From: Oleiharenicola lentus
GTDB taxonomy: Bacteria > Verrucomicrobiota > Verrucomicrobiia > Opitutales > Opitutaceae
DNA: 64,000 bases
NCBI RefSeq assembly: GCF_004118375.1
Contig: NZ_SDHX01000002.1
Span: 186,001 to 250,000 of the forward strand
Direction: 5' to 3'
Part shown: in pieces, positions 8,576-18,126 of the stretch
Layout: each line of letters opens with the position of its first letter
How positions within the stretch are numbered: position 1 is the stretch's first letter
Position numbers and translations under genes: made by a program
The notes under the pieces: model-generated
Database searches by the model: none
What the model saw: the letters and a program-made list of their open reading frames with translations, nothing else
Told to the model about the DNA's origin: nothing

Positions 8576-9862
8576 ATGCGTGTCCTCTTCCTCGGTATTG
8601 CCGTCAGTTCGTCCAACCGGGGGGTGCTGGCCCTCGGCTCATCTCTCATCGGCCTGACACGCCAATCGGTCCCGACGGCGGAAATCGGCCTTTTGATCGG
8701 CCACAACCGGACCGAGGTTGTTCCGTTCCGCGTGGGTGAAACGCAGCTCCTGGTTCCGGTCATACCCTGCCGGCTTTCACCCCGCTCCTCGCCCAAGGAT
8801 CACCTGCTGTGGATCATGCTGGTGGCCCTAGCCTACAGATTGACCCCCTCGGCCGCTCTGCGGCGGCGGCTGGCCGGGCTGGCCCCCTGGGTCGAGGCCA
8901 TCAGCCGGGCGGATATGGTCGGGGACATCCGCGGCGGCGACAGTTTCAGCGACATTTACGGCCTCAGCCGTTTCCTGCACGGCTTTTTCTTGCAGGCCGT
9001 GGTGCTTCTGGTTCGCGGCGACATCGCGCAGATGCCCCAGACCTACGGCCCTTACAAGAGCGGCCTCGCCCGCGCGCTCGCCCGTTTTCTCCTGCTCAGG
9101 TCCGGCACAATCATTGCGCGTGATCTCGCCAGCCGGCAAGTGGCCCAGACATTGGTCGGTACCCGGAAAAAAATCCTGCTCAGCCCGGATGTGGCTTTCT
9201 CCCTGCAACCGATCCCTCCGCAGGCCATCCACCTTGATCCTCCGCAAGCGGAAGGCGGTGCGGGCAAAATCATCGGCATCAATGTCAACGGCCTGATGTT
9301 CAATGGCGGTTACAACCGCAAAAACATGTTCGGCCTGAAACTCGACTACCAGGCCCTCCTTCCGGAACTCATTCGGACCCTGCTTGACCGGCACCCCGGG
9401 GAAATCTGGCTTATCCCCCACACCTTCGCCCTCCCGGGCAGCCCCGAGAGCGATCCGGAAGCCTCCCGTCTGGTGCGCGAGTCCCTCCCCCCCGAGGCGC
9501 AGGCCCGGGTCAGAATCGTGACCGGCGACTACGACCAACACGAGATCAAGGCCGTCATCGGAAAATGCTCCTTCCTCATCGGTTCGCGCATGCACGCCTG
9601 CATCGCAGCCCTCTCTCAAGGAATTCCCTGCGTGGGGGTGGCTTACAGCATGAAATTCCGGGGAGTGTTTGAATCGGTCGGCATGCAGGACTGGATTGTG
9701 GATGGCCGTGACCATACCCACGGTGACGCGATCAACCGAATTTTGGCTCTCCACCAGCAATGCGACGTGGTGCGCGAGGATCTGAACCGCCGCGCGAACG
9801 AAACCAGGATAGAATTACGCCGAGTATTCGATGAACTCCTGAAATCAGGAAATCCGTCTTAG
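8576..9862 (+). CDS. Polysaccharide pyruvyl transferase family protein
   Basis: The 428-residue protein matches the polysaccharide pyruvyl transferase family (CsaB/WcaK type). It begins MRVLFLGIAVSSSNRGVLALG, contains IRGGDSFSDIYG, and has the signature GSRMHACIAALSQGIP near residues 340-355, followed by VAYSMKFRG. The family adds pyruvate ketals from phosphoenolpyruvate to sugars, giving acidic polysaccharide. An upstream in-frame ATG at 8519 is disfavoured because the extra 19 residues precede an ideal N-terminus. It is divergent from the flippase, and both promoters would sit in 8287-8575. Confidence 0.85.
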   Translation: MRVLFLGIAVSSSNRGVLALGSSLIGLTRQSVPTAEIGLLIGHNRTEVVPFRVGETQLLVPVIPCRLSPRSSPKDHLLWIMLVALAYRLTPSAALRRRLAGLAPWVEAISRADMVGDIRGGDSFSDIYGLSRFLHGFFLQAVVLLVRGDIAQMPQTYGPYKSGLARALARFLLLRSGTIIARDLASRQVAQTLVGTRKKILLSPDVAFSLQPIPPQAIHLDPPQAEGGAGKIIGINVNGLMFNGGYNRKNMFGLKLDYQALLPELIRTLLDRHPGEIWLIPHTFALPGSPESDPEASRLVRESLPPEAQARVRIVTGDYDQHEIKAVIGKCSFLIGSRMHACIAALSQGIPCVGVAYSMKFRGVFESVGMQDWIVDGRDHTHGDAINRILALHQQCDVVREDLNRRANETRIELRRVFDELLKSGNPS

Positions 9863-10081
9863 CGATAGCTCTAAGCAGGAAAGAGCCGCCGAAAGCGGGA
9901 CTTTGACAATTTCCTACAACATACGTTTGGCAGCATCAGGATCATTCATAAAAGACTCTTTGCGCGTGCTATTTGCGGCAGAATCTATCATCGTGTTTGA
10001 GGAGTAACTTTAAGCGAATCCATACTGTCAACATTCGCGGTTTCCATACCAAAGACAGCAGAACCACAGCAACTTTTCACC

Positions 10082-13000
10082 ATGAATACGAAATGCCCAC
10101 CACTGGCAAAGATGATAAAGATTTGGCTTAGGCTGCTCTTGATGAGCAGTGTCATTTTATGTGGAACCTCCGCTTTTGCTGCAACATTTTACGTTTCACC
10201 AACTGGAAATAACTCTAACTCTGGATCAGCTGGAGCACCTTGGCAGACCCTAAATTATGCACTCGGCTCTTCTTTATTGAAGGCAGGTGACGTTATCGAG
10301 CTCTCGCCTGGTCTCCATACGATCGGCGGTTCTTCAAGCAAGAATGGAACAGATGGCTCACCTATTGCCATTCGGGGAGCAGGCAAAGGCTCCACAATTC
10401 TCACAGGCAAATTAACCCTACGGAATAGCTACTACACAATAACTGGGATAACTTTTGATCAAACAGTTCTAGAGCTCACTACAGCGGGGTGCAGCTATGT
10501 CATTATACAAGACTGTGAATTCATGCGTGGCGTGGCTGGTGTTAACATGAAGTCTGCGAGTAATGACACGTCGTCGCGCCCGAGCAATATTACAATTAAA
10601 CGGTGCGAGTTCCATCATCCAATTGGCAATGGAATGATTTCCCTCACTGGCAACAATCACACCGTGGAAGAAAATATACTCAGAGATAGCAGCGGTAACG
10701 ATGCGATGCGTATTTTTGGTAATAACCACGTTATCAGAAATAACCAATTCATAAGGATTGTGGCGGCAAACACCCCAGGTTTTACCGGCAGATCGACATC
10801 CAATTTAAATGTCGCACTAGGCTCTAAGTCACTTCTCGTTAGTAGTGGTCTAAGGTTTTCACGTTATGACCAAGTTACAGTGTTCTCAGAGAGTGACCCA
10901 ACTAAGGCAATGACCGGCTTTGTTACTGCGTATACAGGTTCATCGCTTGATGTTGAGGTTTCAAAAATTACGGGCTCAGGTTCTGCAGCTGATTGGATTA
11001 TTATCCTAGGTTCTGACAACAGTAACACAAATCACGCAGATATAATGCAAACTTTCGTCAATTCCTACGGCGAACCCACTACGAACCTTTTGTTTGAAGG
11101 AAATTATGCAGAGGATTGCACGTCGCAATGGGGCAACCTTGATCACAACCCCGAGAACAATCTAAGCGGAAATTGGATTTTACGGAACAATCTATTCGTC
11201 AGAAGCCGAATAACATTAAATAACTACCTGCCTAACATAAACATATACAATAATACTTTTTATGATTCTGGCGGTTATACGACAGGACTCGCTGGAAAAT
11301 ATTCAACAACTCGAGGTGCGGCAAACAACATGCGAGTTTTCAATAATCTATTTATTCGAGTCTCGGGCATTTCGACTGGCGACGGAGCCTATGCTTTTAA
11401 CGCCTCAACTACCGGATCTACAGCTGATTACAATATAATCACAAGTCTATCTGACGGGGCATTCAATAACCTAAATGCCGGTGCAAACAGCATAAATGGT
11501 GGAATTGCCCCATCTTCTATATTTGAAAATTTTACGGCTGGAAATTTCCAACTGAAAATTGGTAGCCCAGCGCTTGATAGCGGCACGGATCTTTCATCTG
11601 GATTAACCGGCTTTACTAGCTCTAAGAATGGATCACCAAGACCACAGCGGAGTGGATGGGACATAGGTGCATTTGAGCTACCAGCAGATTTTGCGGGAAC
11701 GAGCCCAGGTATTGCAAGCCATCCCACCAATGCCACCGCAACCACCGGCACAAACGCGACCTTCACCGTGATCGCAAGCGGCACTGCTCCGCTCAACTAT
11801 CGGTGGAGAAAGAATGGCGTTGATCTGTCCAACGGCGGCAACATCGCCGGTGCAACCGCCGATACGTTGACTCTCACCAACGTCTCTTCCAGCGATGCAG
11901 CTACCTACACGGTCGTGGTCAATAATGCCGCTGGGCCGGCAATCACAAGCAACGGCGCTATTCTCACTGTATCGGCACTCACCTTTCCCCCGAGCATTGT
12001 CAACCAACCGGCGAACAATATCACCACCCCGGCGGGCAACACGGTGAACTTCACAGTCGGCGCCTCAGGCACTGCCCCGCTGACCTACCAATGGAAAAGG
12101 AACGGCGTGGATCTCGCCAACGGCGGCAACATCTCTGGCGCCAACACTGCCACCCTCACCCTCGCCAGCGTAGTCATCGGCGACAGCGCAACCTATTCGG
12201 TAGTCGTCAACAATGCTGTGGGGCCGGCCGTCACCAGCGGTGGCGCCACCTTGACCGTAACCCCGGTCCTCTTTCCTCCGGCGATCGTCACCCAGCCCGT
12301 CGACGTCACCACCTTGGCGGGTAATCCGGCCACCTTCACAGTAGTCGCTACCGGCACAGGCCCGCTCACCTACCAGTGGAAAAAAAATGGTATCAACCTC
12401 AGCAACGTTGGCAATGTCTCAGGTGCGACTGCGAATACCCTAACCCTCGCTAGCGTTTCGATCTCGGACAGTGCCACCTACACTGTATCCGTTAATAATG
12501 ACGTGGGGCCGGCAGTGACGAGCAACAGTGCCGGTCTATCTGTAACGGCGCTGCCCGTTGCCCCCGGGATCGCCACCCAACCCAGCAATGCTATCGTCCC
12601 CCCTGGCAGCACTGCCCAGTTCACCGTGGGCGCAACTGGCACCGCACCCCTGACTTACCAGTGGAAAAAAGGCGGCGTTAACCTCACCGATGGTGGTAAC
12701 ATCTCCGGTGCCACTTCCGCCACGCTTGCGGTGTCCAGTGTGAGCGCGGCCGATGTGGGCAACTACTCGGTTGTCGTAAACAATGCGGTCGGACCGGCAA
12801 TCACTAGCAACAGTGCTTCCCTCGCGATGGCTACGGTCGCGCCTATCATCACCCAGCATCCGGTGAACCAAGTCGTGACATCAGGTGCCACAGTAAGCTT
12901 TCTAGTTGCGGCCACTGGCGTGCCAGTGCCAACCACCTTTCAGTGGCGCAAGAATGGCGCCAATATTACAGATGGGGGCAACGTCTCCGGCTCCTCTTCC

Positions 13001-15952
13001 AACCGCCTGACCTTGGCCAATGTGTCTGTAGGCGACGCTGCTAGCTATTCAGTCGTGGTAGAAAACGGGACTGCCCCCGCTGCGACAAGCAGCAATGCCA
13101 CTCTGACGATCAATACCGCTCCAGTGATCACGCTTCAACCAGATGACCAAACCGTTGCCGCTGGATCCACAGTCACCTTCGTAAGCGACGCCACAGGATC
13201 ACCTACACCGACTTTCAGGTGGCAAAAGGATGGGGTTCCCCTGTCAGACGGGGGCAAAATCTCGGGCGCCTCAACGTCCATTCTCGTGTTGACCAATGTC
13301 GCTGAAGCCGATGTTGGAAACTATCTTGTCGTCGCCACAAATGCAGGTGGAACATCCATATCCGAGGATGCTTTTCTCGGAGTTCAAATTCCACCAATCA
13401 TCACGGTCCAGCCAAGCAGCCTAACGGTAGTGCAGGGCACAAGTGCTTCTTTCAGTGTAGCAGCCGAGGGCACACCTACACCAACTATTCAATGGAAGAA
13501 AGGTGGCGTGCCGCTCACAAATGGTGGCAACGTCGTCGGGAGCAATCTTACTACTTTAACCCTATTGAGCACGTCGGCTGCGGATGCCGGCGAATACACG
13601 GCAACTTTGAAAAACTCGCTCGATGAGGTCACTACGCTTAAAGCCGTTCTGACTGTTACCGCACCTCCTCTGGTCAACCAGGCACCGGTTTTCACTACGC
13701 AGCCGGTCTCGCAAAATGCCCTTGTCGGACAGAAAATTACTCTTAGCGCACATGCGGCAGCTTTGCCGGAAGCGACCTACCAATGGAAGAAAAACGGTAT
13801 AGAGCTCATCGACGGCGACCACATCGGAGGCGCACAGACTAACACGCTTATTTTGGACGGCGTCGCGATTGCCGACTCCGGAGAATACTTGGTTGTCGCG
13901 AAAAACTCCATCAGCGAAACCGTTAGTGCAACCGCCGTGCTTTCGGTCTTTGTGAATTCATTGCCCAAGATCACTTCGCAACCGACCAACCAAACGGCCA
14001 ATCTCGGCAATGCCGTGTTTTTCTCGGCCGGGGTCGAGGGATTTCCCACCCCCAGCTTTCAGTGGCGCAAGAACGGTGTCAACCTGGCGAACACCGGCAA
14101 CATCCAGGGCGCCAACAGCCGCACGCTGACCATCTCTCCGGTCGCGCTGACGGATGCCGCCGACTACTCGCTGGTGATCTCGAACCGTCTGGGCTCCGCC
14201 ACCAGCAATGCCGCCACCCTCACTGTCACCACCTCGCCGGTGATCGGCGGACCCTCCATCACCAATCAGCCGCCGCCCGCCACGGTCGTGAACCCGGGAA
14301 CCATTCTCCAGCTGAGCGTGACCGTGGCCGGTGAGCCCACCCCCACCCTGCAGTGGCGCAAAAACGGGGACAACCTGACCAACACCGGCATCATCTCCGG
14401 CACGACCACCTCAACCTTGGTGCTGAACGGCGTGACGGCCGCCGACGCCGGCGACTATTCGGTGGTGGCTTCGAACACCCATGGCACGGTCGTCAGCGAC
14501 AACTACAAGATCACCGTGCTGACCACCAGCGTCGCCAACCAGACCGTCACCACCGGGAAGGATGTCGCCCTGTTTGCCTCCAACGCCAGCGGAGCGGTGC
14601 GCTGGCAGATTTCTTCCGATGCCGGCGCCACCTGGTCCGATCTGGCCAATGACTCCACCTACAGCGGCGTCACCAGCAACACGCTGCACATCGAGAATGC
14701 ATCATCCGCGATGAACAGCCTGCTCTACCGGCTGATCAAGGATGCCGGCGGTCCGGCCGACGTGCTGTTCTCCGCCAAGCTGAATGTCGCGCCGGCCTTC
14801 CTCCCGTTCCCGGTGGGCATCAGCGCCGACAGTTCGGGCCTTCTCCACGTGGCCGACGCTTCGAGCGACATCATCGCCACCATCAACGTCTCGTCGCAGG
14901 TATCGACCCTGGCGGGCACCGCCGGCCAGACCGGCACGGCCGACGGCACCGGCCCGGCCGCCCGCTTCAACGACCCCACGGGCCTGGCCGCCTCGACCGG
15001 TGGATCAGTCGCCGTGGCGGACAAGGCCAACGGCACGATCAGGCTTATAAGCCCCGCCGGCGTGGTCACCACCCTCGCGGGCTCGACCACGTTGCGCGGC
15101 AATGTCGATGGCACCGGCTCGGCCGCCACCTTCTCCTCGCCCGCCGGCATCGCCCGCGACTCCGCCGGCAATTACTATGTGGCGGATGCCATGAACCACA
15201 CGATCCGCAAGGTGACCGCCGCCGGTGTGGTCACCACCCTCGCCGGCTCCGCCGGAATCCCGGGCAGCAGCGACGGCACCGGCCCGGCCGCGCGCTTCAA
15301 CAATCCCTCCGGCATCGAGACCGACTCGGCCGGAAACCTGTTCGTGGCCGACACCACCAACAACCTCATCAGGAAGGTGACGCCCGCCGGCGTGGTCACC
15401 ACCCTGGCCGGTCTCGCCGGCGTAACCGGCACCAGCGACGGCACCGGGAGCTTCGCCCTGTTCAACCAGCCCGGCGGCGTCGCCACCGACAATACGGGCA
15501 ATGTCTATGTGGCTGACACCGGCAACTCCACCATCCGCCGCATCACCTCGGCCGGTCTGGTGACCACGATCGCCGGTCTGTCCGGCATTGCCGGCCACAA
15601 AGACGGCTCCGGCATCGAGGCCTGGTTCAACCAACCGCGCGATCTCACCGTTAGCGCCGCCGGTTTCCTCTACGTGGCCGACACGGGCAATGCCGCGATC
15701 CGGCGAATCGATACCACCGGCTTGGTCACGACCTTGATTTTGAGCGAACCTCCCGCCAGCAATCCGACTCCGACCAACCCGTTGCCGGAAACGCCGCCCT
15801 TGCCGACCACTCCAACGCTGCCCACCTTGCCGACTTCGCCCACCCCGCCCACTTCCAGTGGCGGTGGCGGCGGCGGTGCCCCGAGTGCTGAATTCCTCGC
15901 CGCCCTGCTGACCGTTTGGCTGACGCGCCGGTTTACGTCTAGAAAAGCCTGA
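10082..15952 (+). CDS. Giant secreted protein: beta-helix, Ig-like repeats, NHL propeller, C-terminal Gly-rich anchor
   Basis: This 1956-residue protein has a signal peptide (about 1-33, cleavage after AFA). Residues ~35-540 look like a right-handed parallel beta-helix (FYVSPTGNNSNSG opening, as in DUF1565/polysaccharide-lyase-like proteins). About ten Ig-like repeats of ~90 residues follow (~540-1480), each with a YQWKKNG...NGGNISG core, then a divergent eleventh. About 1575-1885 holds six NHL units (YVADTGNSTIRRI type), enough for a full propeller. It ends with a Pro/Thr linker, SGGGGGGAPS (1926-1935), a short hydrophobic stretch and a basic tail. It is probably a cell-surface adhesin or a polysaccharide-binding or -cleaving protein. 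DNA for the beta-helix is AT-rich, whereas the rest is GC-rich. A terminator follows. Confidence 0.85.
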   Translation: MNTKCPPLAKMIKIWLRLLLMSSVILCGTSAFAATFYVSPTGNNSNSGSAGAPWQTLNYALGSSLLKAGDVIELSPGLHTIGGSSSKNGTDGSPIAIRGAGKGSTILTGKLTLRNSYYTITGITFDQTVLELTTAGCSYVIIQDCEFMRGVAGVNMKSASNDTSSRPSNITIKRCEFHHPIGNGMISLTGNNHTVEENILRDSSGNDAMRIFGNNHVIRNNQFIRIVAANTPGFTGRSTSNLNVALGSKSLLVSSGLRFSRYDQVTVFSESDPTKAMTGFVTAYTGSSLDVEVSKITGSGSAADWIIILGSDNSNTNHADIMQTFVNSYGEPTTNLLFEGNYAEDCTSQWGNLDHNPENNLSGNWILRNNLFVRSRITLNNYLPNINIYNNTFYDSGGYTTGLAGKYSTTRGAANNMRVFNNLFIRVSGISTGDGAYAFNASTTGSTADYNIITSLSDGAFNNLNAGANSINGGIAPSSIFENFTAGNFQLKIGSPALDSGTDLSSGLTGFTSSKNGSPRPQRSGWDIGAFELPADFAGTSPGIASHPTNATATTGTNATFTVIASGTAPLNYRWRKNGVDLSNGGNIAGATADTLTLTNVSSSDAATYTVVVNNAAGPAITSNGAILTVSALTFPPSIVNQPANNITTPAGNTVNFTVGASGTAPLTYQWKRNGVDLANGGNISGANTATLTLASVVIGDSATYSVVVNNAVGPAVTSGGATLTVTPVLFPPAIVTQPVDVTTLAGNPATFTVVATGTGPLTYQWKKNGINLSNVGNVSGATANTLTLASVSISDSATYTVSVNNDVGPAVTSNSAGLSVTALPVAPGIATQPSNAIVPPGSTAQFTVGATGTAPLTYQWKKGGVNLTDGGNISGATSATLAVSSVSAADVGNYSVVVNNAVGPAITSNSASLAMATVAPIITQHPVNQVVTSGATVSFLVAATGVPVPTTFQWRKNGANITDGGNVSGSSSNRLTLANVSVGDAASYSVVVENGTAPAATSSNATLTINTAPVITLQPDDQTVAAGSTVTFVSDATGSPTPTFRWQKDGVPLSDGGKISGASTSILVLTNVAEADVGNYLVVATNAGGTSISEDAFLGVQIPPIITVQPSSLTVVQGTSASFSVAAEGTPTPTIQWKKGGVPLTNGGNVVGSNLTTLTLLSTSAADAGEYTATLKNSLDEVTTLKAVLTVTAPPLVNQAPVFTTQPVSQNALVGQKITLSAHAAALPEATYQWKKNGIELIDGDHIGGAQTNTLILDGVAIADSGEYLVVAKNSISETVSATAVLSVFVNSLPKITSQPTNQTANLGNAVFFSAGVEGFPTPSFQWRKNGVNLANTGNIQGANSRTLTISPVALTDAADYSLVISNRLGSATSNAATLTVTTSPVIGGPSITNQPPPATVVNPGTILQLSVTVAGEPTPTLQWRKNGDNLTNTGIISGTTTSTLVLNGVTAADAGDYSVVASNTHGTVVSDNYKITVLTTSVANQTVTTGKDVALFASNASGAVRWQISSDAGATWSDLANDSTYSGVTSNTLHIENASSAMNSLLYRLIKDAGGPADVLFSAKLNVAPAFLPFPVGISADSSGLLHVADASSDIIATINVSSQVSTLAGTAGQTGTADGTGPAARFNDPTGLAASTGGSVAVADKANGTIRLISPAGVVTTLAGSTTLRGNVDGTGSAATFSSPAGIARDSAGNYYVADAMNHTIRKVTAAGVVTTLAGSAGIPGSSDGTGPAARFNNPSGIETDSAGNLFVADTTNNLIRKVTPAGVVTTLAGLAGVTGTSDGTGSFALFNQPGGVATDNTGNVYVADTGNSTIRRITSAGLVTTIAGLSGIAGHKDGSGIEAWFNQPRDLTVSAAGFLYVADTGNAAIRRIDTTGLVTTLILSEPPASNPTPTNPLPETPPLPTTPTLPTLPTSPTPPTSSGGGGGGAPSAEFLAALLTVWLTRRFTSRKA

Positions 15953-15967
15953 GCAGGGATATTTCTC

Positions 15968-16005
15968 AATCCCACCGACCGAGGCCCGGTTGGTGGGATT
16001 TTTTT
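15968..16005 (+). terminator. Rho-independent terminator after the giant surface protein gene
   Basis: A 13-bp stem (15968-15980 with 15988-16000, one G-T pair) around a 7-nt loop ends in a run of seven T. It begins 15 bp after the stop codon. Confidence 0.92.
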
Positions 16006-16289
16006 GGTCCCGCAGGCCGGTCCCAAATCACAGCGCCGCGTGGGCTAGTCACCGGTTCGGATGCAGGACCGGAAATTGTCCCAACCTCGCGCCGCAATCC
16101 CGCCGGAAGGGCCGAGCGGACCCGTAGCCTGCAGGTTCCGCGTAAGCGTCCGCATGTCGGAGCATGTGATCCTCTCCGGCAAAGCCGGCCCGGCTTATGA
16201 CGCCGGTCGAAGCCCCGCTTTCATTTTCTAGCTGACCGGCCCCAAATTGACTGGCAAACCCACGGCCTCTTCAAAATCATTACTCATCC
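16006..16289. other. Spacer with no recognised feature
   Basis: Between the terminator and the dehydrogenase gene I see no convincing gene or repeat. A promoter for the dehydrogenase gene should lie here but no clear motif stands out. Confidence 0.4.
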
Positions 16290-17576
16290 ATGAAACTTGC
16301 GATCGTCGGTCTCGGTTATGTCGGCCTGCCTCTCTCCCTCCAGTTCGCCCGTTGCCAAGCCAACGTGCTTGGCCTCGACATCGACCGGGCCAAGGTGGAC
16401 TCGCTGAATGCCGGCCGGAGCTACATCAAGCACATCACCGATGCCGCCATCCGGGAGCAGATCGACGCCAAGAATTTTTCCGCCAGCACTGACTTCTCCC
16501 GTGTCAAGGAAGTCTCCGCGATTATCATCTGCGTCCCCACGCCGCTGAACAAAAACCGAGAACCCGACATCTCCTACATCACCGAAACGGGCAAAGCGAT
16601 CGCCCCCCACCTGCAGAAGGGCACGGTCGTGGTGCTGGAATCGACCACTTATCCCGGCACGACCGACGAGGACCTGCGCAAGGTGATCGAATCAACCTCA
16701 GGTCTTAAAGCCGGCACCGACTTCCATCTCGCCTTTTCACCCGAGCGCGAAGATCCGGGTAATCCGCAGAGTGTCGTCGCCACGATCCCCAAGATTGTCG
16801 GCGGCTACACGCCGGCCTGCCTGGAGAAGGCCGTGGCTCTTTACAGCATCGCCATTAGGACTCTCGTGCCGGTCTCGTCCTGCCGCGTGGCCGAAGCCGC
16901 CAAGCTGCTGGAGAACACCTTCCGCGGTGTAAACATCGCCCTCGTGAATGAACTGAAGGTCGTTTACGCCGCCATGGGCATTGATGTCTGGGAGGTGATC
17001 AACGCCGCCAAAACGAAACCTTTCGGCTTCATGGCCTTTTACCCGGGCCCCGGCTTGGGCGGCCACTGCATCCCCATCGATCCATTCTACCTCACTTGGA
17101 AGGCCCGCGAATACGGACAGCACACCCGCTTCATCGAGTTGTCGGGTGAGGTCAACACCGCCATGCCCGAGTATGTCATCCATCGCGTGGCGGAGGCGTT
17201 GAATGAGCATCGCAAGCCCGTCAAGGGTAGCAAAGTCCTCATCCTAGGACTGGCCTACAAGCCAAACGTCGATGACGACCGCGAATCGCCGAGCTACATT
17301 TTGATGGAAATGCTCAAGCACCGCGGTGCCGAGGTTTCCTACCACGATCCTTATGTTCCCGTCATCCGACCCACGCGTGAGCATCCGCAATGGGCGGGCA
17401 CCAAATCCGTAAGCTGGAACAAGGAGACCGTCTCCGCCTTCGATCTGGTCCTCATCGCGACCAATCATGCCTCCGTCAACTATCAGGATCTCGCCAACTG
17501 GGCTACATGCATCGTGGACAGCCGCAACGCGATGAGCACCCTCAAAACCAAGCCCGGACAAGTTTGGAAGGCCTGA
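16290..17576 (+). CDS. Nucleotide-sugar 6-dehydrogenase (UDP-GlcNAc/UDP-ManNAc dehydrogenase-like)
   Basis: The 428-residue enzyme has the N-terminal NAD-binding motif GLGYVGLPL (7-15) and VVLESTTYPGTT. The catalytic-cysteine segment PGPGLGGHCIPIDPFYL has its Cys at residue 260. The C-terminal UDP-binding domain carries VLILGLAYKPNVDD-R-SP. It oxidises the C6 hydroxyl of a UDP-sugar to a carboxylate with two NAD+, giving a uronic acid precursor for surface polysaccharide. Length and the GHCIPIDPFYL form are closer to WbpA/WecC-type enzymes than to UDP-glucose dehydrogenase, but substrate is not proven. It stands alone between two non-coding regions. Confidence 0.9.
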   Translation: MKLAIVGLGYVGLPLSLQFARCQANVLGLDIDRAKVDSLNAGRSYIKHITDAAIREQIDAKNFSASTDFSRVKEVSAIIICVPTPLNKNREPDISYITETGKAIAPHLQKGTVVVLESTTYPGTTDEDLRKVIESTSGLKAGTDFHLAFSPEREDPGNPQSVVATIPKIVGGYTPACLEKAVALYSIAIRTLVPVSSCRVAEAAKLLENTFRGVNIALVNELKVVYAAMGIDVWEVINAAKTKPFGFMAFYPGPGLGGHCIPIDPFYLTWKAREYGQHTRFIELSGEVNTAMPEYVIHRVAEALNEHRKPVKGSKVLILGLAYKPNVDDDRESPSYILMEMLKHRGAEVSYHDPYVPVIRPTREHPQWAGTKSVSWNKETVSAFDLVLIATNHASVNYQDLANWATCIVDSRNAMSTLKTKPGQVWKA

Positions 17577-18126
17577 ACCACGCACCATTCATCGCTGTGC
17601 TTTCGGGGCACGAGTGAAGTGCCCATCGCCGTCAATCTTATCCCTTGGAGTGCCGGTCTCCGCACCGGCCGCTTGCTGATCGCCCCATCCCGGTGGGTCC
17701 GGAGACTGACCTCCACCTCGCAGCCTAACTGCAGGCCAACAGCCCCTCCTCCGTTCTCCCTTTTCCCTGCGCTCCGTTCCCAGTCCCAACTTTGTGCCTT
17801 TTTTTGTGGAGATCAGCCTGTCTGCCGGAGATCGCAGTTAGGTCGCTAATTTCTAGTCGCTAGATGCTGGCTGCTAAGCTCTAATCCCTTGCCGCTAGCT
17901 TTCTAGGCGCTGGGGTCTAGGTTCTAGCGACAAGGTTTCCGTCCTCCGTCCTCCGTCCTCCGCCCTCCGTCCTCCGATCTCAGGTTTGAAGTTTCCTTCC
18001 TCCTTCCTCCTTCCTCCTTTGCCTACGTTTTGGACATCGTCCAAGAACGTCGGACAAACACATTTCCGGCGAGCACGCCGGAACAGTGCCTTCTCCCGCC
18101 CTACCCTAGCACGCTGCACAAGCCCC
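17577..18126. repeat. Repeat-rich spacer: CTAG-rich phrases and CTCCGT polypyrimidine tract
   Basis: No gene is seen. About 17845-17935 is a run of degenerate CTAG-containing phrases. About 17936-18017 is a polypyrimidine tract built from CTCCGTC and TTCCTCC units. 18015-18063 is a reverse-orientation copy of the hairpin repeat found complete at 19388 and 22726. The same types of tract recur in other spacers of the window. Confidence 0.65.

Noticed and set aside
9903-9908. TTGACA as a -35 box before the giant surface protein gene
   Set aside because: No acceptable -10 sequence lies 16-18 bp downstream, so a promoter cannot be claimed.
17936-18020. CRISPR-like repetition in the pyrimidine tract
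   Set aside because: The repeats are 6-8 nt, degenerate and contiguous. There are no spacers of even length and no cas genes in the window.
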